Notes: generated by a model from the letters alone, not told the origin. A DNA stretch of 64,000 bases from Craspedostauros australis (GCA_026770025.1 JAMXDE010000031.1:186001-250000); one strand, 5' to 3'; shown: positions 34,864 through 45,678, counted from the stretch's first letter. Translations and numbers: made by a program.

Positions 34864-35370
34864 ATGGATTCAGAAAGCAGCGACCTGTCGAACAATGACA
34901 ACGTACCGGTGGCACTCGCGCTGGTATGCGCAGCCGGTGCTTCCACTGGTTTGGGCGCGTCCGTCGTCTTCTTCCCAGTGCTCGTCAAGCTGTCATCCAG
35001 GCGTGTCCTTGCGTCGGCCTTGGCCTTCTCGGCTGGCATCATGATCTACGTTTCATTCGTCGAGATCTTCATCAAGTCCAAGCTGAGCTTCATGGACGCA
35101 GGCAACACCGAGGATGAGGCATTCATTTATGCAACGTTCAGCTTCTTCCTGGGCATCATCATTATGTCGGTACGTGCTTCGTGGGATGGTCCGTGGACCT
35201 TGCACAAACTCGGTTTTAGAGTACTCTACTCTACTCGACTCCGTTCTACTGTAGAGTACAAGGATTGTCAGCATTCACGCCAAGCAACCAGCCAATGACA
35301 ATGCCCCCTCGCTTGCCCAGAAGCTTTGCAACATGCCCCCTCCGGACCGTTGGACTCAACTGCCGTCTGT

Positions 35371-35384
35371 GACACCCGGCAAAA
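35371..35384 (+). repeat. Left terminal inverted repeat
   Basis: GACACCCGGCAAAA, exact inverse of 37013-37026. Confidence 0.65.
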
Positions 35385-35624
35385 TGGGTCGAATTAGTCA
35401 ATATGCGATGTGACTGACCCAGCCAATCAGAGCTTTCTGTATTGGCGATGACAACTGTTTTCCCGAGAAGAAAGTTCTCGATTCAAACTAGTGTTCTCGG
35501 GAACTCTTTGCCGGTCACAGACGCCATTTTCATTTATGGGGCACATGGGCAGAAACTCCGAGAATGACCCTCGCTAAGTTTGCCTTGGTTAAATCCCGAG
35601 CAATCGTGCCAACACCAAACCCTT

Positions 35625-35804
35625 GATTTATTTAGACGTCATTCGAATTAAATAGACGTCATTCGATTTATTTAGACGTTATTAGAATTAAATAGTCGTC
35701 ATTAGATTTATTTAGACGTCATTAGAAATAAATAGTCGTCATTTGATTTATTTAGACGTCATTCGAAATAAATAGTCGTCATTAGATTTATTTAGAGGTC
35801 ATTC
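35625..35804 (+). repeat. 20-bp tandem array, left
   Basis: Nine units that mostly alternate between two forms, GATTTATTTAGACGTCATTA and GAAATAAATAGTCGTCATTA (with GAATTAAAT variants), giving a 40-bp higher-order period. Most units of the first form contain the palindrome GACGTC, which resembles a CRE core. Confidence 0.9.
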
Positions 35805-36605
35805 GATTTTTTTCACGGGACACGCCACTTGGCTCAACTGACTAGATCGACTAAGCAAAGCTCGTGCCACGTCACGATTGATGAAATGGAAACAGACCAA
35901 CAAACAGGGATACACAGACGGGATTCGATGAGAGCAACACATGGCGCTCGCGCGTTCGTTTGGAATGGCCAAGCCATGCAAACCACTTCACAACATCAAG
36001 TATCAACGTAGTGTAGCGAACGCGATACAGTCGCAATACAAACCGATGCACGCATGTGTTACTTTCTACGTCGCAGTAGACCAGTGTGATGGCATGCTCG
36101 TTTCGTCTGTTCTGCACTTGGTTTTGCGGTATCAGTGAAGGTGTCTCTTTGTTCGAAGGGTAGTCACATTGTATTTCTCTGTGCATTGCTCACAAATCCT
36201 GCTGTTCGCCACAAACAATCGCCATGAGATTCCCCCCGCCCCACGCTTCCTCCTTCCAACAAAGCAAAGCCGCTGGCATGAGCGGCAGCCATATCATTCC
36301 AATGGCTCTCTCCCGCTCCTCTTCTTCCAATACAGTACCAAATGGACAACAGATCAGAACTCTTCGAGGTTGACCACGAACTCTTTGCACAGTCTGCTTC
36401 ACATTTATACAATCGTAACCAAAATAAAACGTATAATAGACAATAACACTCCAATTCCACACTCGTCTCTGTTGTGATCCGTCCAGAGCAGGGCAGAGCC
36501 GAGGAGAGTCACCATTTTGTGGTCTGCTTGTGTGACCAAGCGCACTTGATTAGTTCGATCACTTCCCGACCTTGTCTTCTTGGGTCACGAGTGACAAACT
36601 TGTGC

Positions 36606-36785
36606 GATTCATTTAGACGTCATTAGATATATTTAGACGTCATTAGATTTATTTAGACGTCATTAGAAATAAATAGTCGTCATTAGATTTATTTAGACGT
36701 CATTAGATATATTTAGACGCTATTTGATTTATTTAGACGTCATTCGAAATAAATAGTCGTCATTCGACTTATTTAGAATTAGAAA
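36606..36785 (+). repeat. 20-bp tandem array, right
   Basis: Eight units plus a degenerate ninth of the same 20-bp repeat as at 35625-35804, in the same orientation. Confidence 0.88.
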
Positions 36786-37012
36786 CTGTTTGTCATCGGT
36801 ATAGACGGGACTCGATCAATTAGGCCAGCGGCATCAATGCCTCGTTTTGTTTCTCCGAAATAGGTCCAACAGGGTTTCCCACTAAGTTCTTCGAAAGGAG
36901 ATTCGTTCTTCGCCAATCGTGGAATGTCAATTGAGGCTTTCTTGTGTCTGGTGACAAAATCGTTGTTCGATGTCGAATTAGTCGTACTAGTCGAGTTTCC
37001 GTCTCCGCTGCT

Positions 37013-37026
37013 TTTTGCCGGGTGTC
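37013..37026 (-). repeat. Right terminal inverted repeat
   Basis: TTTTGCCGGGTGTC, exact inverse of 35371-35384. It ends two bases before the 5' LTR of Copia F. Confidence 0.65.
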
Positions 37027-37028
37027 CC

Positions 37029-37693
37029 TGTGGGATTATTCCAGTGACTCAATTTTAAGGCACGGGAATTTCCCGATCGTGTCGGAAGCAAATCTTCGAC
37101 CATGATGAATTGATCATCGAATCATCCACGAATCGAAGATATCACTGCGCGCCACATTTTCTCAACAATGTCCATCGTGTGGGAATCCGAAAAAGACGAC
37201 ACAAAACACGCGATAAATGCATCCGAATCAACCGTGGAATCGGATGACAGATATCAACTCCACCGAATACGATATCGGAGTACAGTCGCAATGCAAGACC
37301 AAGACCAGAATAACACGGGACAGTGCGACCGAAACAAGCCGAATGTCGACGATGTTCATGGCCGATAACGCGGCACATCGCGACAGAACCAAACCGAAGG
37401 TCGGTGATGCTCATGGCCGATAACGCGGCGCATCACGACGAATGCAAACAGAATGATGATGATGATCACGGTCGTTCACACGAGAGATGCTGCTGACCCT
37501 GCATCTTGCAATCAGTCCAGAACAACATCTCATCCTCATCTCATAATTCTAGAGTTCAATACAAACTCACCAACCAAACAGTAAACCAACTAATCGACAA
37601 CTAACGATAACAATTACCTCCAAACCAGAGCCCACGATCTCACCACTGCCTACGCCGGTCTAATCAGTGCTGACATCTGGACACAATACCACA
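37029..37693 (+). repeat. 5' LTR of Copia F
   Basis: 665 bp, starting TGTGGGATTATTCC, identical by eye to 43633-44297. It includes the inverted repeat GGGAATTTCCC and two copies of CATGGCCGATAACGCGGC. Confidence 0.94.
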
Positions 37694-37852
37694 CGCTTCC
37701 TCTGCGCAACGTCAAGGCAAACCACCTTAACCAAGCGCTACTACGGACCCTCAAGACGAACAACCAACGGCAAAGACACCATTTCGTCCCACGGCTCCAA
37801 CGACAAGCAACGGTACCTGTTCACTGACTGGAAAACCCATCTGTCAGCAGCA

Positions 37853-39541
37853 ATGACGGGAACCATCACGACACGCTCGCAGACGAGCCAAGCCAACCAG
37901 GCGGCACAGCAGGCCGCCGGCCTCTCGGCGATGGCCAACCCAGCCAACAGCGAACCCCTCCAGGGCGAAGTGCCAACCGCACGCAAGCCAACGCCCAAAC
38001 CAAGCAACGACGCCATCCCGACCAGCCAGGTGCAGAACCAACCTCAAGGCCAGTACTACGTCCCGCCCCTCCAAGAAGGCGGAACAGGCGCCGAAGGCCC
38101 TCGTCAAACCAATCGAGTGCCGACCCCGCAACCACGCGGCGGATTCCAGTTCCCGACCAGCGCAGACGGCGGCGGAGGCGGCGGTGACAACGGCGGCGGC
38201 GGCGGCGGCGACGATGGAGGAGGCTACGGCGACGACATCGATCTGGACGCGCCGGACGATGACTTCTCCGACTTCGGCCCAGCGGACGGTGGCCTTGGCG
38301 TCGGAGGAGCTGGACCCCCGGCGTTCCAATACGCACTGACTCCGGCGCGCATCCACAACACCCTGCTGAACTACAACATCCCGTCGGTGGCGAAGATGTA
38401 CTACAAGGCTGTCCAACCCCTCCCTGTGGAGTTCAACATGACCTCGAACCTGGTGCACAAGTTCACGCACGCGATCAACGCTCGTGGAATGGAGTTCAAT
38501 TGGCTACCAACGGTGAAGATCTTCATCCGAGGACGCATGCGCAACCTTTTCTTCGAACACAGCACGATTCGCTACGACGAGATTCGGAAGTACGCCGTGC
38601 GGTACTCGCTCAAAGCCACCCGACACGCCCAGATCGCGATGCAGATCGGTCGGTGCATTCAAGACTCTCTGACTCAGGACGCCAGATCCCGGTTGCAGCT
38701 GGAGTCACAGCGGTACACAATGACCACCGTTGAAGGGGCGGTGCACGACGGACTCCTGATGTTCAAGGTACTCATGGAGAAGTCGCTGATCAACACCAAC
38801 GCGACCGTCAGCATGCTTCGCAGCAACCTGGCCAACCTGCCAACGAAGATCGGCGAGCTCTCCGACAACATCACGGAACTCAACGAGTACGCCAAGCATC
38901 AGCGCAGCGAGCTGAACGCCCGTGGGCAAGTCACCCACGATCTCTTGGTCTACCTCTTCGAAGCCTACAAGCAGGTCAACGACGAAGCCTTCCGCCGGTA
39001 CATCGAAAGCAAGGAAGACCAGCACCACGAAGGAGAATCCCTCAGCGCAGACTCGCTCATGGATCTCGTCGAGAAGAAGTTCAAGACGATGATGGAGCGC
39101 AGAACCTGGAAAGCGCAGACCGACGACCAGAAGCACATCGTGGCCCTCACGGCCGAGATCGAGCGCATCAAGAAGAACCGAAACGGGAATAAAGGCAAAG
39201 AGAAGAAGGGCAAGCCGGAGAAAGAAGGCAAGGGCAAGAAGGGAAAGGACAAGGACAAGAACAAGGACGGCAAGAAGGCTGGATCCGGAGACACTCCGTG
39301 GTTCTACCAACCACCGGCCAACGGAGAGTCCAAGTCCAAGAAGGACCCAAGCGGAAAGGACGTCCACTGGTGCCCGAATCACGGAACCAACGGAAAATGG
39401 GTCCGACACAAACCATCCGAGTGCAAGGCCATCAATGGAGGGGCCAACAAGGGTGGGCAATCCGGCAATGCCGGAGGAGACGGTGCTTCGAGCAACAAGC
39501 CACAGGTGGCATTCCCACACGTGGTCGAAGAGGAGTACTGA
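37853..39541 (+). CDS. Copia F gag (about 562 aa)
   Basis: Starts at MTGTITTRSQTSQ; a longer frame reaching back into the LTR is not likely to be used. It has a proline/glutamine-rich N-terminus and a glycine-rich run (GGGGGGDNGGGGGGDDGG), a helical capsid-like middle, and a lysine-rich basic segment near the C-terminus. The zinc-knuckle-like CPNHGTNGKWVRHKPSEC is of the type common in Copia gags of stramenopiles. Confidence 0.85.
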   Translation: MTGTITTRSQTSQANQAAQQAAGLSAMANPANSEPLQGEVPTARKPTPKPSNDAIPTSQVQNQPQGQYYVPPLQEGGTGAEGPRQTNRVPTPQPRGGFQFPTSADGGGGGGDNGGGGGGDDGGGYGDDIDLDAPDDDFSDFGPADGGLGVGGAGPPAFQYALTPARIHNTLLNYNIPSVAKMYYKAVQPLPVEFNMTSNLVHKFTHAINARGMEFNWLPTVKIFIRGRMRNLFFEHSTIRYDEIRKYAVRYSLKATRHAQIAMQIGRCIQDSLTQDARSRLQLESQRYTMTTVEGAVHDGLLMFKVLMEKSLINTNATVSMLRSNLANLPTKIGELSDNITELNEYAKHQRSELNARGQVTHDLLVYLFEAYKQVNDEAFRRYIESKEDQHHEGESLSADSLMDLVEKKFKTMMERRTWKAQTDDQKHIVALTAEIERIKKNRNGNKGKEKKGKPEKEGKGKKGKDKDKNKDGKKAGSGDTPWFYQPPANGESKSKKDPSGKDVHWCPNHGTNGKWVRHKPSECKAINGGANKGGQSGNAGGDGASSNKPQVAFPHVVEEEY

Positions 39542-39556
39542 ATCGCAGGCCGGAGG

Positions 39557-42500
39557 GTGTGGGCATTCATGTCCACCCTCTGTAGGCCGTTCATCGTGGC
39601 GTTACTGGCTACACTCTGCATCAGCGCAATCGCATGTGGGGATGAGGAGTCAGTGACGACCGTGGTGGTGGTCGCCCTGGTAACTTGGGTCGCTCAGCGC
39701 ATCACGCTGATCCAACAAGACTCTCGCAAACATACCAGATGGCGATCAAGCCACACGAAGTGCCGACGCTTCTACGCGCATGGCACCAGAACCAGACCAC
39801 CCAGGATCGGATCCAAGGTCGGCAGACCCTCACGGAGAATGCTGCAGCTTTGGACAATCGCCGACCAGGAGCAGCAGCACGCGCACACCATGCCGCTTGT
39901 CAGATTCGATTCAGACTCATTCGAGATGGCAGTGGACAACTGTGCCACGACCTCCTTCACGAACAACAAGGAGGACTTCATCGGAGATCCAATCAAGATC
40001 GACAAGGTGGTGAAAGGAGTGGGAACGCGGAAAGTGCATCTGCAAGGCAAGGTGGAATGGCGAATCGAAGACGACAACGGGAATCGGCACATCATCGAGC
40101 TGGACGGGGTCATCTACGAACCTGGCCTACCGTTTCGACTGCTCTGCCCACAGCACTGGGCGCAATGCAGCAAGGATCCAGAAGGTACAGGATGCACCAC
40201 CCTTGGGAATCGCATGGAGATATTCTGGGACCAACGAAGACACCAGAGATCGATACCACTCACGTCCTCCAACATTGGGATGATCCGGACAGCATCCGGA
40301 TACAGCGGAGTTCGCAAATTCTGCATGGCTACCGAAGTCCCCATATCCACGCCAGACAACCAACTGGACGCGACCCACCTGGTGAGCGACGACGAAGAGT
40401 CCGTGGTGATGGATGACGACGAAGGCAGCGTCAATCAGAGCGAACAAGCTATTGACACCAGCGGAGCCGAAGACGACCTCAGCAAGGAGCCAACGCGAAT
40501 CGACTTCCGGGACATCCCCTACCGAGCGCCCATCGACCATGCCTCCGAGTTCAGCACCACTCCAACTGCGGACATGCTCCGGCTGCACTACAAGCTGGGA
40601 CACGTCTCATTCAACAAGATGCGGACCATGGCTTCCAAGGGAGAGATCCCAGCGAAGTTCAGGGACTGTCAGATTCCGGTCTGCGCATCGTGTGAGTATG
40701 GGAAAGCGACCCGGCGACCTTGGCGGACCAAGGGAGGCAACCAGCAGGTGAGCAAGCTCATCCCCATCAACAGGCCCGGAGACTGTGTGTCGGTGGACCA
40801 AATGGAGTCACCTACCCAAGGCTTCATCGGTCAGATCAAAGGTAAGCTCACCATCCAGAGATACCGAGCTGCAACCATCTTCACGGATCATCACAGCCGA
40901 TTCAGCTATGTGCACTTGCAAAAGAGCACCAACGCTGAGGAGACGCTGAATGCCAAACGAGCATTCGAGGCGTACGCCAGAACCTACGGAGTCAGCATCC
41001 GGCACTACCATGCCGACAATGGTCGATTTGCGGAGAACAAGTTCCTCTCGCATGTAGATCGCTCCAGTCAGACCATCACTTTCTGTGCGGCGTATGCTCA
41101 CTTCCAAAACGGGGTGGCTGAGAAACGCATCAGAGACCTGCAGGAGGCGGCTAGAACAATGCTGCTGCACATGCATGTCCGATGGAAGGAGGCTGCATCG
41201 ATCTCACTGTGGCCCTATGCTTTGCGGATGGCCAACGAGGTGATGAATGCAACTCCCAACCCTGTGGTAAATCACATCACACCAATGGAGAGATTCTCTG
41301 GATCAGCAGTCAAGCCCCAGCTGAAACACTTTCACTCCTTCGGATGCCCCGCATACGTGCTCAACCCTCGTCTCGCGAATGGCCAATCACAGCCGAAGTG
41401 GATGTCCAAGGCACGGATCGGCATCTACCTCGAACTGTCACCCCGACATGCAAGGTCAGTGGCACTCATCCTGAACCCAAGGACCGGACTCGTGTCACCG
41501 CAGTTCCACATCAAGTGCGACGACATGTTCGAGACCGTGGCAGGAACATTGGGTACGAACCATGGCAGATGGAAGGAGCTGGCGGGCATCAGAAAGGCAG
41601 AAGTCATCAAGCGCTCCAAGGGAGCGACCGCAACCAAAGGATTACGCTGGTCCCCCGAGCACCGACCGCCACCACAGACCAAGGAGGCATCGGCGGAGCC
41701 AGACGAACCGCCTGAAGAGTTCGACGCGCCAGAGACGGAGGCAGCAGACAGCATCGACATCGGAGAAGCACCCAGCGACACAGCAAGCCCTGCGACGCCA
41801 GGCGACTCCCAGTCGGCACCTGCATCCATCCTAAGACGGTCCAGCAGACATCGGACACCGTCACGAAAGGTCCGGGAGAACGGGGACACCGAAGTGGTGG
41901 CCTTGCCCGGAGCATTGGAAGTCGCCAACACCTTCTCGAATGGAGAGAGCTTCGACACCAACGAGACGTCGGACCCAATCGCATTCGCAGCTTCGGCCGA
42001 TCCAGACACCATGTACTACCATCAAGCCATGAAGCAACCGGATCGCCTCAAGTTCAAAGAAGCAATGCAGGCGGAGATCAACGCCCACCATGAAAATGGT
42101 CACTGGGAGGTCGTGAAGAGAGCCGAAGTGCCTGAAGGAACCAAGGTGGTCGCATCAGTGTGGTCAATGAAGCGAAAGCGACGCATCAAGACCCGAGAGA
42201 TCTACAAATGGAAGGCGAGACTGAATGTCCATGGCGGCCAACAAGTGAAAGGCGTCAACTTCTGGGAGACCTACGCCCCAGTCGTCACGTGGATGTCCAT
42301 CAGACTTGTGCTCATCCTGTCAATCCTCAACAACTGGCACACTCGACAGATCGATTTCGTGCTCGCTTACCCACAGGCTGAAGTGGAGACCACCATCTAC
42401 ATGGAGGTTCCAGTCGGGGTAAGTATCGGAGAGAGCGACAACAAGGACCATGTCCTCAAGCTGGTGAAGAACTTGTACGGCCAAAAGCAAGCCGGACGAG

Positions 42501-43624
42501 TCTGGAATCAGCACATGCACCGGGGATTGCTGGACGTCGGATTCACCAGAAGCAAGGCGGACGAGTGCGTCTACTATCATGGCAAAACCATGTTCCTGGT
42601 GTACGTGGACGACGGAATCCTGGCCGGCCCCAGCTCGGAAGAGATCGACAGACTGCTAGCTCAACTCAAGCAGCGGTTCAACATCACAGACGAAGGGGAC
42701 CTATCGGACTACCTGGGTGTGCACGTCACTCACCTGGAAGACGGACGCATCAAGCTCTCGCAGCCACACCTCATCGACCAAATCATCAAAGACGTCAACT
42801 TTCGGCCCAACACCAGACCGAGGGACTCGCCTGCGCTGACCACGAAGATACTGGAGGCTGATGAGGACGGAGAGGAGCACAACGCAACCTGGAGCTACCG
42901 GTCAGTCATCGGCAAGCTCAACTTCCTGGAGAAGTCCACTCGAGGAGAGATTGGGTATGCGGTGCACCAAGCCGCCCGATTCAGCGCCAACCCAAAGAAG
43001 TCACACACTCAGGCAATCCACCTCATTGTGCGATACTTGATGGCAACCAGAGACGAAGGGATCATCCTGGATCCGAACGACAAGGCATTCGAGTGCTTCG
43101 CTGATGCTGATTTCGCCGGACTGTGGAACAAAGACACCGCAAGAGACGACTCGGCCACCGCACGGTCCAGAACCGGCTACCTGATTCGATTTGCTGGATG
43201 CCCAATTGCATGGGCCTCCCGCTTGCAGACAGAGATCGCTTTGAGCACAACCGAAGCTGAAGTGATTGCATTGTCCACTGCTTTGCGCGACGTGATTCCA
43301 ATGATGAACCTCATGAGCGAGATGTGCGACAACGAGATTGTACCAGAGAAGTACAAGCCACGAGTGTACTGCAACGCGTTCGAAGACAACTCAGGAGCCT
43401 ACGAGATCGCAAAGTTCCCAAAGATGCGCCCCAGAACGAAGCACATCAACATCAAATACCATCACTTCCGATCATACGTGGATCGCAAACTCATCGAGAT
43501 CTACGCAATCGACACCGACGACCAGCTCGCAGACCTGTGGACGAAGCCTCTCGCTGATGACAAGTTCCACAAGTTCACAGAGCTTTCCATGGGATGGAAG
43601 TTCCCACAGAGAGACCAAGGTTGA
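39557..43624 (+). CDS. Copia F pol
   Basis: Polyprotein with the protease motif VDNCATTSF, the pre-integrase box LHYKLGHVSFNKM, integrase (FTDHHSRFSYVH, HADNGRFAE, FQNGVAEKRIRDLQ), RT (FVLAYPQAEVETTIYM, LYGQKQAGRVWN, VYVDDGILAG) and RNase H (FADADFAGLWN, LSTTEAEVIALSTALRD). The first ATG of the frame is at 39569. The N-terminus from there carries two hydrophobic stretches (FIVALLATLCISAIA and VTTVVVVALVTWVA), unusual ahead of a protease. It ends just before the 3' LTR. Confidence 0.9.
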   Translation: MWAFMSTLCRPFIVALLATLCISAIACGDEESVTTVVVVALVTWVAQRITLIQQDSRKHTRWRSSHTKCRRFYAHGTRTRPPRIGSKVGRPSRRMLQLWTIADQEQQHAHTMPLVRFDSDSFEMAVDNCATTSFTNNKEDFIGDPIKIDKVVKGVGTRKVHLQGKVEWRIEDDNGNRHIIELDGVIYEPGLPFRLLCPQHWAQCSKDPEGTGCTTLGNRMEIFWDQRRHQRSIPLTSSNIGMIRTASGYSGVRKFCMATEVPISTPDNQLDATHLVSDDEESVVMDDDEGSVNQSEQAIDTSGAEDDLSKEPTRIDFRDIPYRAPIDHASEFSTTPTADMLRLHYKLGHVSFNKMRTMASKGEIPAKFRDCQIPVCASCEYGKATRRPWRTKGGNQQVSKLIPINRPGDCVSVDQMESPTQGFIGQIKGKLTIQRYRAATIFTDHHSRFSYVHLQKSTNAEETLNAKRAFEAYARTYGVSIRHYHADNGRFAENKFLSHVDRSSQTITFCAAYAHFQNGVAEKRIRDLQEAARTMLLHMHVRWKEAASISLWPYALRMANEVMNATPNPVVNHITPMERFSGSAVKPQLKHFHSFGCPAYVLNPRLANGQSQPKWMSKARIGIYLELSPRHARSVALILNPRTGLVSPQFHIKCDDMFETVAGTLGTNHGRWKELAGIRKAEVIKRSKGATATKGLRWSPEHRPPPQTKEASAEPDEPPEEFDAPETEAADSIDIGEAPSDTASPATPGDSQSAPASILRRSSRHRTPSRKVRENGDTEVVALPGALEVANTFSNGESFDTNETSDPIAFAASADPDTMYYHQAMKQPDRLKFKEAMQAEINAHHENGHWEVVKRAEVPEGTKVVASVWSMKRKRRIKTREIYKWKARLNVHGGQQVKGVNFWETYAPVVTWMSIRLVLILSILNNWHTRQIDFVLAYPQAEVETTIYMEVPVGVSIGESDNKDHVLKLVKNLYGQKQAGRVWNQHMHRGLLDVGFTRSKADECVYYHGKTMFLVYVDDGILAGPSSEEIDRLLAQLKQRFNITDEGDLSDYLGVHVTHLEDGRIKLSQPHLIDQIIKDVNFRPNTRPRDSPALTTKILEADEDGEEHNATWSYRSVIGKLNFLEKSTRGEIGYAVHQAARFSANPKKSHTQAIHLIVRYLMATRDEGIILDPNDKAFECFADADFAGLWNKDTARDDSATARSRTGYLIRFAGCPIAWASRLQTEIALSTTEAEVIALSTALRDVIPMMNLMSEMCDNEIVPEKYKPRVYCNAFEDNSGAYEIAKFPKMRPRTKHINIKYHHFRSYVDRKLIEIYAIDTDDQLADLWTKPLADDKFHKFTELSMGWKFPQRDQG

Positions 43625-43632
43625 CAAGGGAG

Positions 43633-44297
43633 TGTGGGATTATTCCAGTGACTCAATTTTAAGGCACGGGAATTTCCCGATCGTGTCGGAAGCAAATCTT
43701 CGACCATGATGAATTGATCATCGAATCATCCACGAATCGAAGATATCACTGCGCGCCACATTTTCTCAACAATGTCCATCGTGTGGGAATCCGAAAAAGA
43801 CGACACAAAACACGCGATAAATGCATCCGAATCAACCGTGGAATCGGATGACAGATATCAACTCCACCGAATACGATATCGGAGTACAGTCGCAATGCAA
43901 GACCAAGACCAGAATAACACGGGACAGTGCGACCGAAACAAGCCGAATGTCGACGATGTTCATGGCCGATAACGCGGCACATCGCGACAGAACCAAACCG
44001 AAGGTCGGTGATGCTCATGGCCGATAACGCGGCGCATCACGACGAATGCAAACAGAATGATGATGATGATCACGGTCGTTCACACGAGAGATGCTGCTGA
44101 CCCTGCATCTTGCAATCAGTCCAGAACAACATCTCATCCTCATCTCATAATTCTAGAGTTCAATACAAACTCACCAACCAAACAGTAAACCAACTAATCG
44201 ACAACTAACGATAACAATTACCTCCAAACCAGAGCCCACGATCTCACCACTGCCTACGCCGGTCTAATCAGTGCTGACATCTGGACACAATACCACA
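43633..44297 (+). repeat. 3' LTR of Copia F
   Basis: 665 bp, matching 37029-37693. It is preceded by the purine tract ACAAGGGAG. Confidence 0.94.
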
Positions 44298-45678
44298 CCG
44301 TCGTCTTTGCTCCTTGCTTGTCGGCACCTGCAATTTCGGTTTCATTCCTCGCCTTTTCCTGCCGCCACACCATACTCGTGCCACTCGCTCTATTTGCTTC
44401 GCTCGTGCGCTCATACAATGCCATGCGCAGATCATGAACGCCGTCGTCAAGTGCCTCATGGATCACTCGCATGACTTTGCCAAGAACAAGGAAAGCAAAC
44501 ATCGTCTCGATCATCACGATGATTCGGACGGACCGAGCGGCGACGAAGAACAAGCCACCGGCAGCGAAGGGGACTACGATGCGAAGAAGCCAGGGCACAA
44601 CTCAGCAGGGGATATCGCCACGACGACAAGTCCAACCCTCCCGCACGCCACCGACGATGAAACGAACAATGCGAACGTGGTCGCAGCCGCAGCCGTAACT
44701 GCGCCGACGAGAGGTCCAAAAACGAGCAGCAAGAGTAGAGGAAGAAATCCGGAGGTCACGCGGCCCAACTTTATGCAGCAATTCGAGCCGAAGTGCTGCG
44801 GCCCCGACGTGGTTGATCGTTTGGAGGCATTGCAACAGATGGGCGATATCCTGGAAAAGGAACAGAAACAGCAGCAGCAAAGAAGGCGATCGCATCGTCC
44901 CCGTCGGCAACACGACCACGCCCCGATCCATGGCAGTGGCGACGGCAGCATTCACCAAGATGCTCATCATGCACATGGTCACGACCAAGCGGGAAATCCC
45001 AATACCTCGCACGTGGGAAACGTCCCTGTGAGAAATCTCGCCGACAATGGCCATGGCGATGATAGATTCGAAGAGGAGGACCAAATGGTCGGAGGACCCG
45101 CAACTTCGGTTCAGACGGCACGCCAAAAGGTGGAAAGCCAACGGGCGATGCGAGCAGAAGCCAAGTAACGCGAGACGCACCGGCGGATCACACAGGAGCA
45201 GCAACAGACGGAAGATAGTCTGAAATTGGTGCGAATAGGCATCAACACAGCGCTGGCGATCGGTTTGCACAACTTCCCAGAAGGCCTGGCCACGTTCGTC
45301 GCGACGCTGCACGATCCGACGGTTGGCGCGATACTGGCATTCGCTATTACCATCCACAACATCCCAGAGGGCCTGTGCGTCGCTCTTCCGATTTACTACG
45401 CAAAGGGGAATCGAGTCAATGCCTTTTGCTGGGCGATGGTGTCAGGCGCGTCGGAAATCGTCGCCGCTCTTCTGGGATGGGCCATCCTCGCGAATTCATT
45501 CTCCGACGCGCTCTACGCTCTACTCTTTGGCGTGGTGTCTGGGATGATGGTGATCATTTGCGTCCGGGAGCTGCTGCCGACGGCCCATTTCTACGATCCT
45601 GGCGACACTCTCGTGACGAATTCGTTCATCGCCGGCATGGGGACAATGGCGATGTCGTTGGTGCTATTCGTGTTGTAA

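Larger units (their letters stand above)
35371..37026. mobile_element. TIR element with subterminal repeats, in ZIP1 intron
   Basis: A 1656-bp stretch bounded by perfect 14-bp inverted repeats GACACCCGGCAAAA (35371-35384) and its reverse complement (37013-37026). Two arrays of a 20-bp unit lie about 250 bp from either end, a symmetrical layout typical of non-autonomous DNA transposons. No transposase frame is visible, so it would need a partner element. Superfamily not recognised. A target duplication cannot be read because Copia F lies two bases beyond its right end. Confidence 0.6.
37029..44297 (+). mobile_element. Copia element F in ZIP1 intron
   Basis: A 7269-bp Copia element with 665-bp LTRs (TGTGGG...CCACA) and separate gag and pol reading frames. 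The LTRs are identical by eye at a constant offset of 6604, so it is recent, and it looks whole. The five bases on each side (gtccc and ccgtc) do not match, so no target duplication is visible. It lies in the intron of ZIP copy 1, in the gene's own direction. It is unlike family 1 and E. Confidence 0.94.
34864..45678 (+). pseudogene. ZIP-family metal transporter, copy 1, probably inactive
   Basis: Paralogue of the intact ZIP gene at 48093. Exon 1 (34864-35169, 102 codons) has two membrane helices (VALALVCAAGASTGLG and LASALAFSAGIMIYVSF) and ends at a GTACGT donor. Exon 2 starts at 44431 after an acceptor (GCGCAG) and runs to 45678, ending in the ZIP core HNFPEGLATF and HNIPEGLCVALP. The 9261-bp intron (35170-44430) holds a TIR element and Copia F; the paralogue's intron is 382 bp at the same site. 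Exon 2 has an in-frame TAA at 45166-45168, between the cytosolic loop and the core helices. The histidine run of copy 2 is missing. Near 35221-35259 the intron carries a 9-bp-arm hairpin. Confidence 0.85.

Noticed and set aside
35625-36785. CRISPR-like arrays
   Set aside because: The 20-bp units are contiguous, with no unique spacers, and the sequence is eukaryotic; this is a minisatellite within a TIR element.
38705-39520. A 271-codon minus-strand frame with hydrophobic stretches
   Set aside because: Antisense shadow of Copia F gag, whose basic and acidic runs give leucine- and valine-rich reverse translations.
45166-45196. A 31-bp mini-intron that would remove the TAA in ZIP copy 1
   Set aside because: GTAACG...CACAG can be drawn, but its removal shifts the frame into a new stop and 31 bp is too short; the spliced paralogue has no intron here.
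44602-45357. A 251-codon minus-strand frame
   Set aside because: Antisense shadow of ZIP copy 1 exon 2; no motif of its own.
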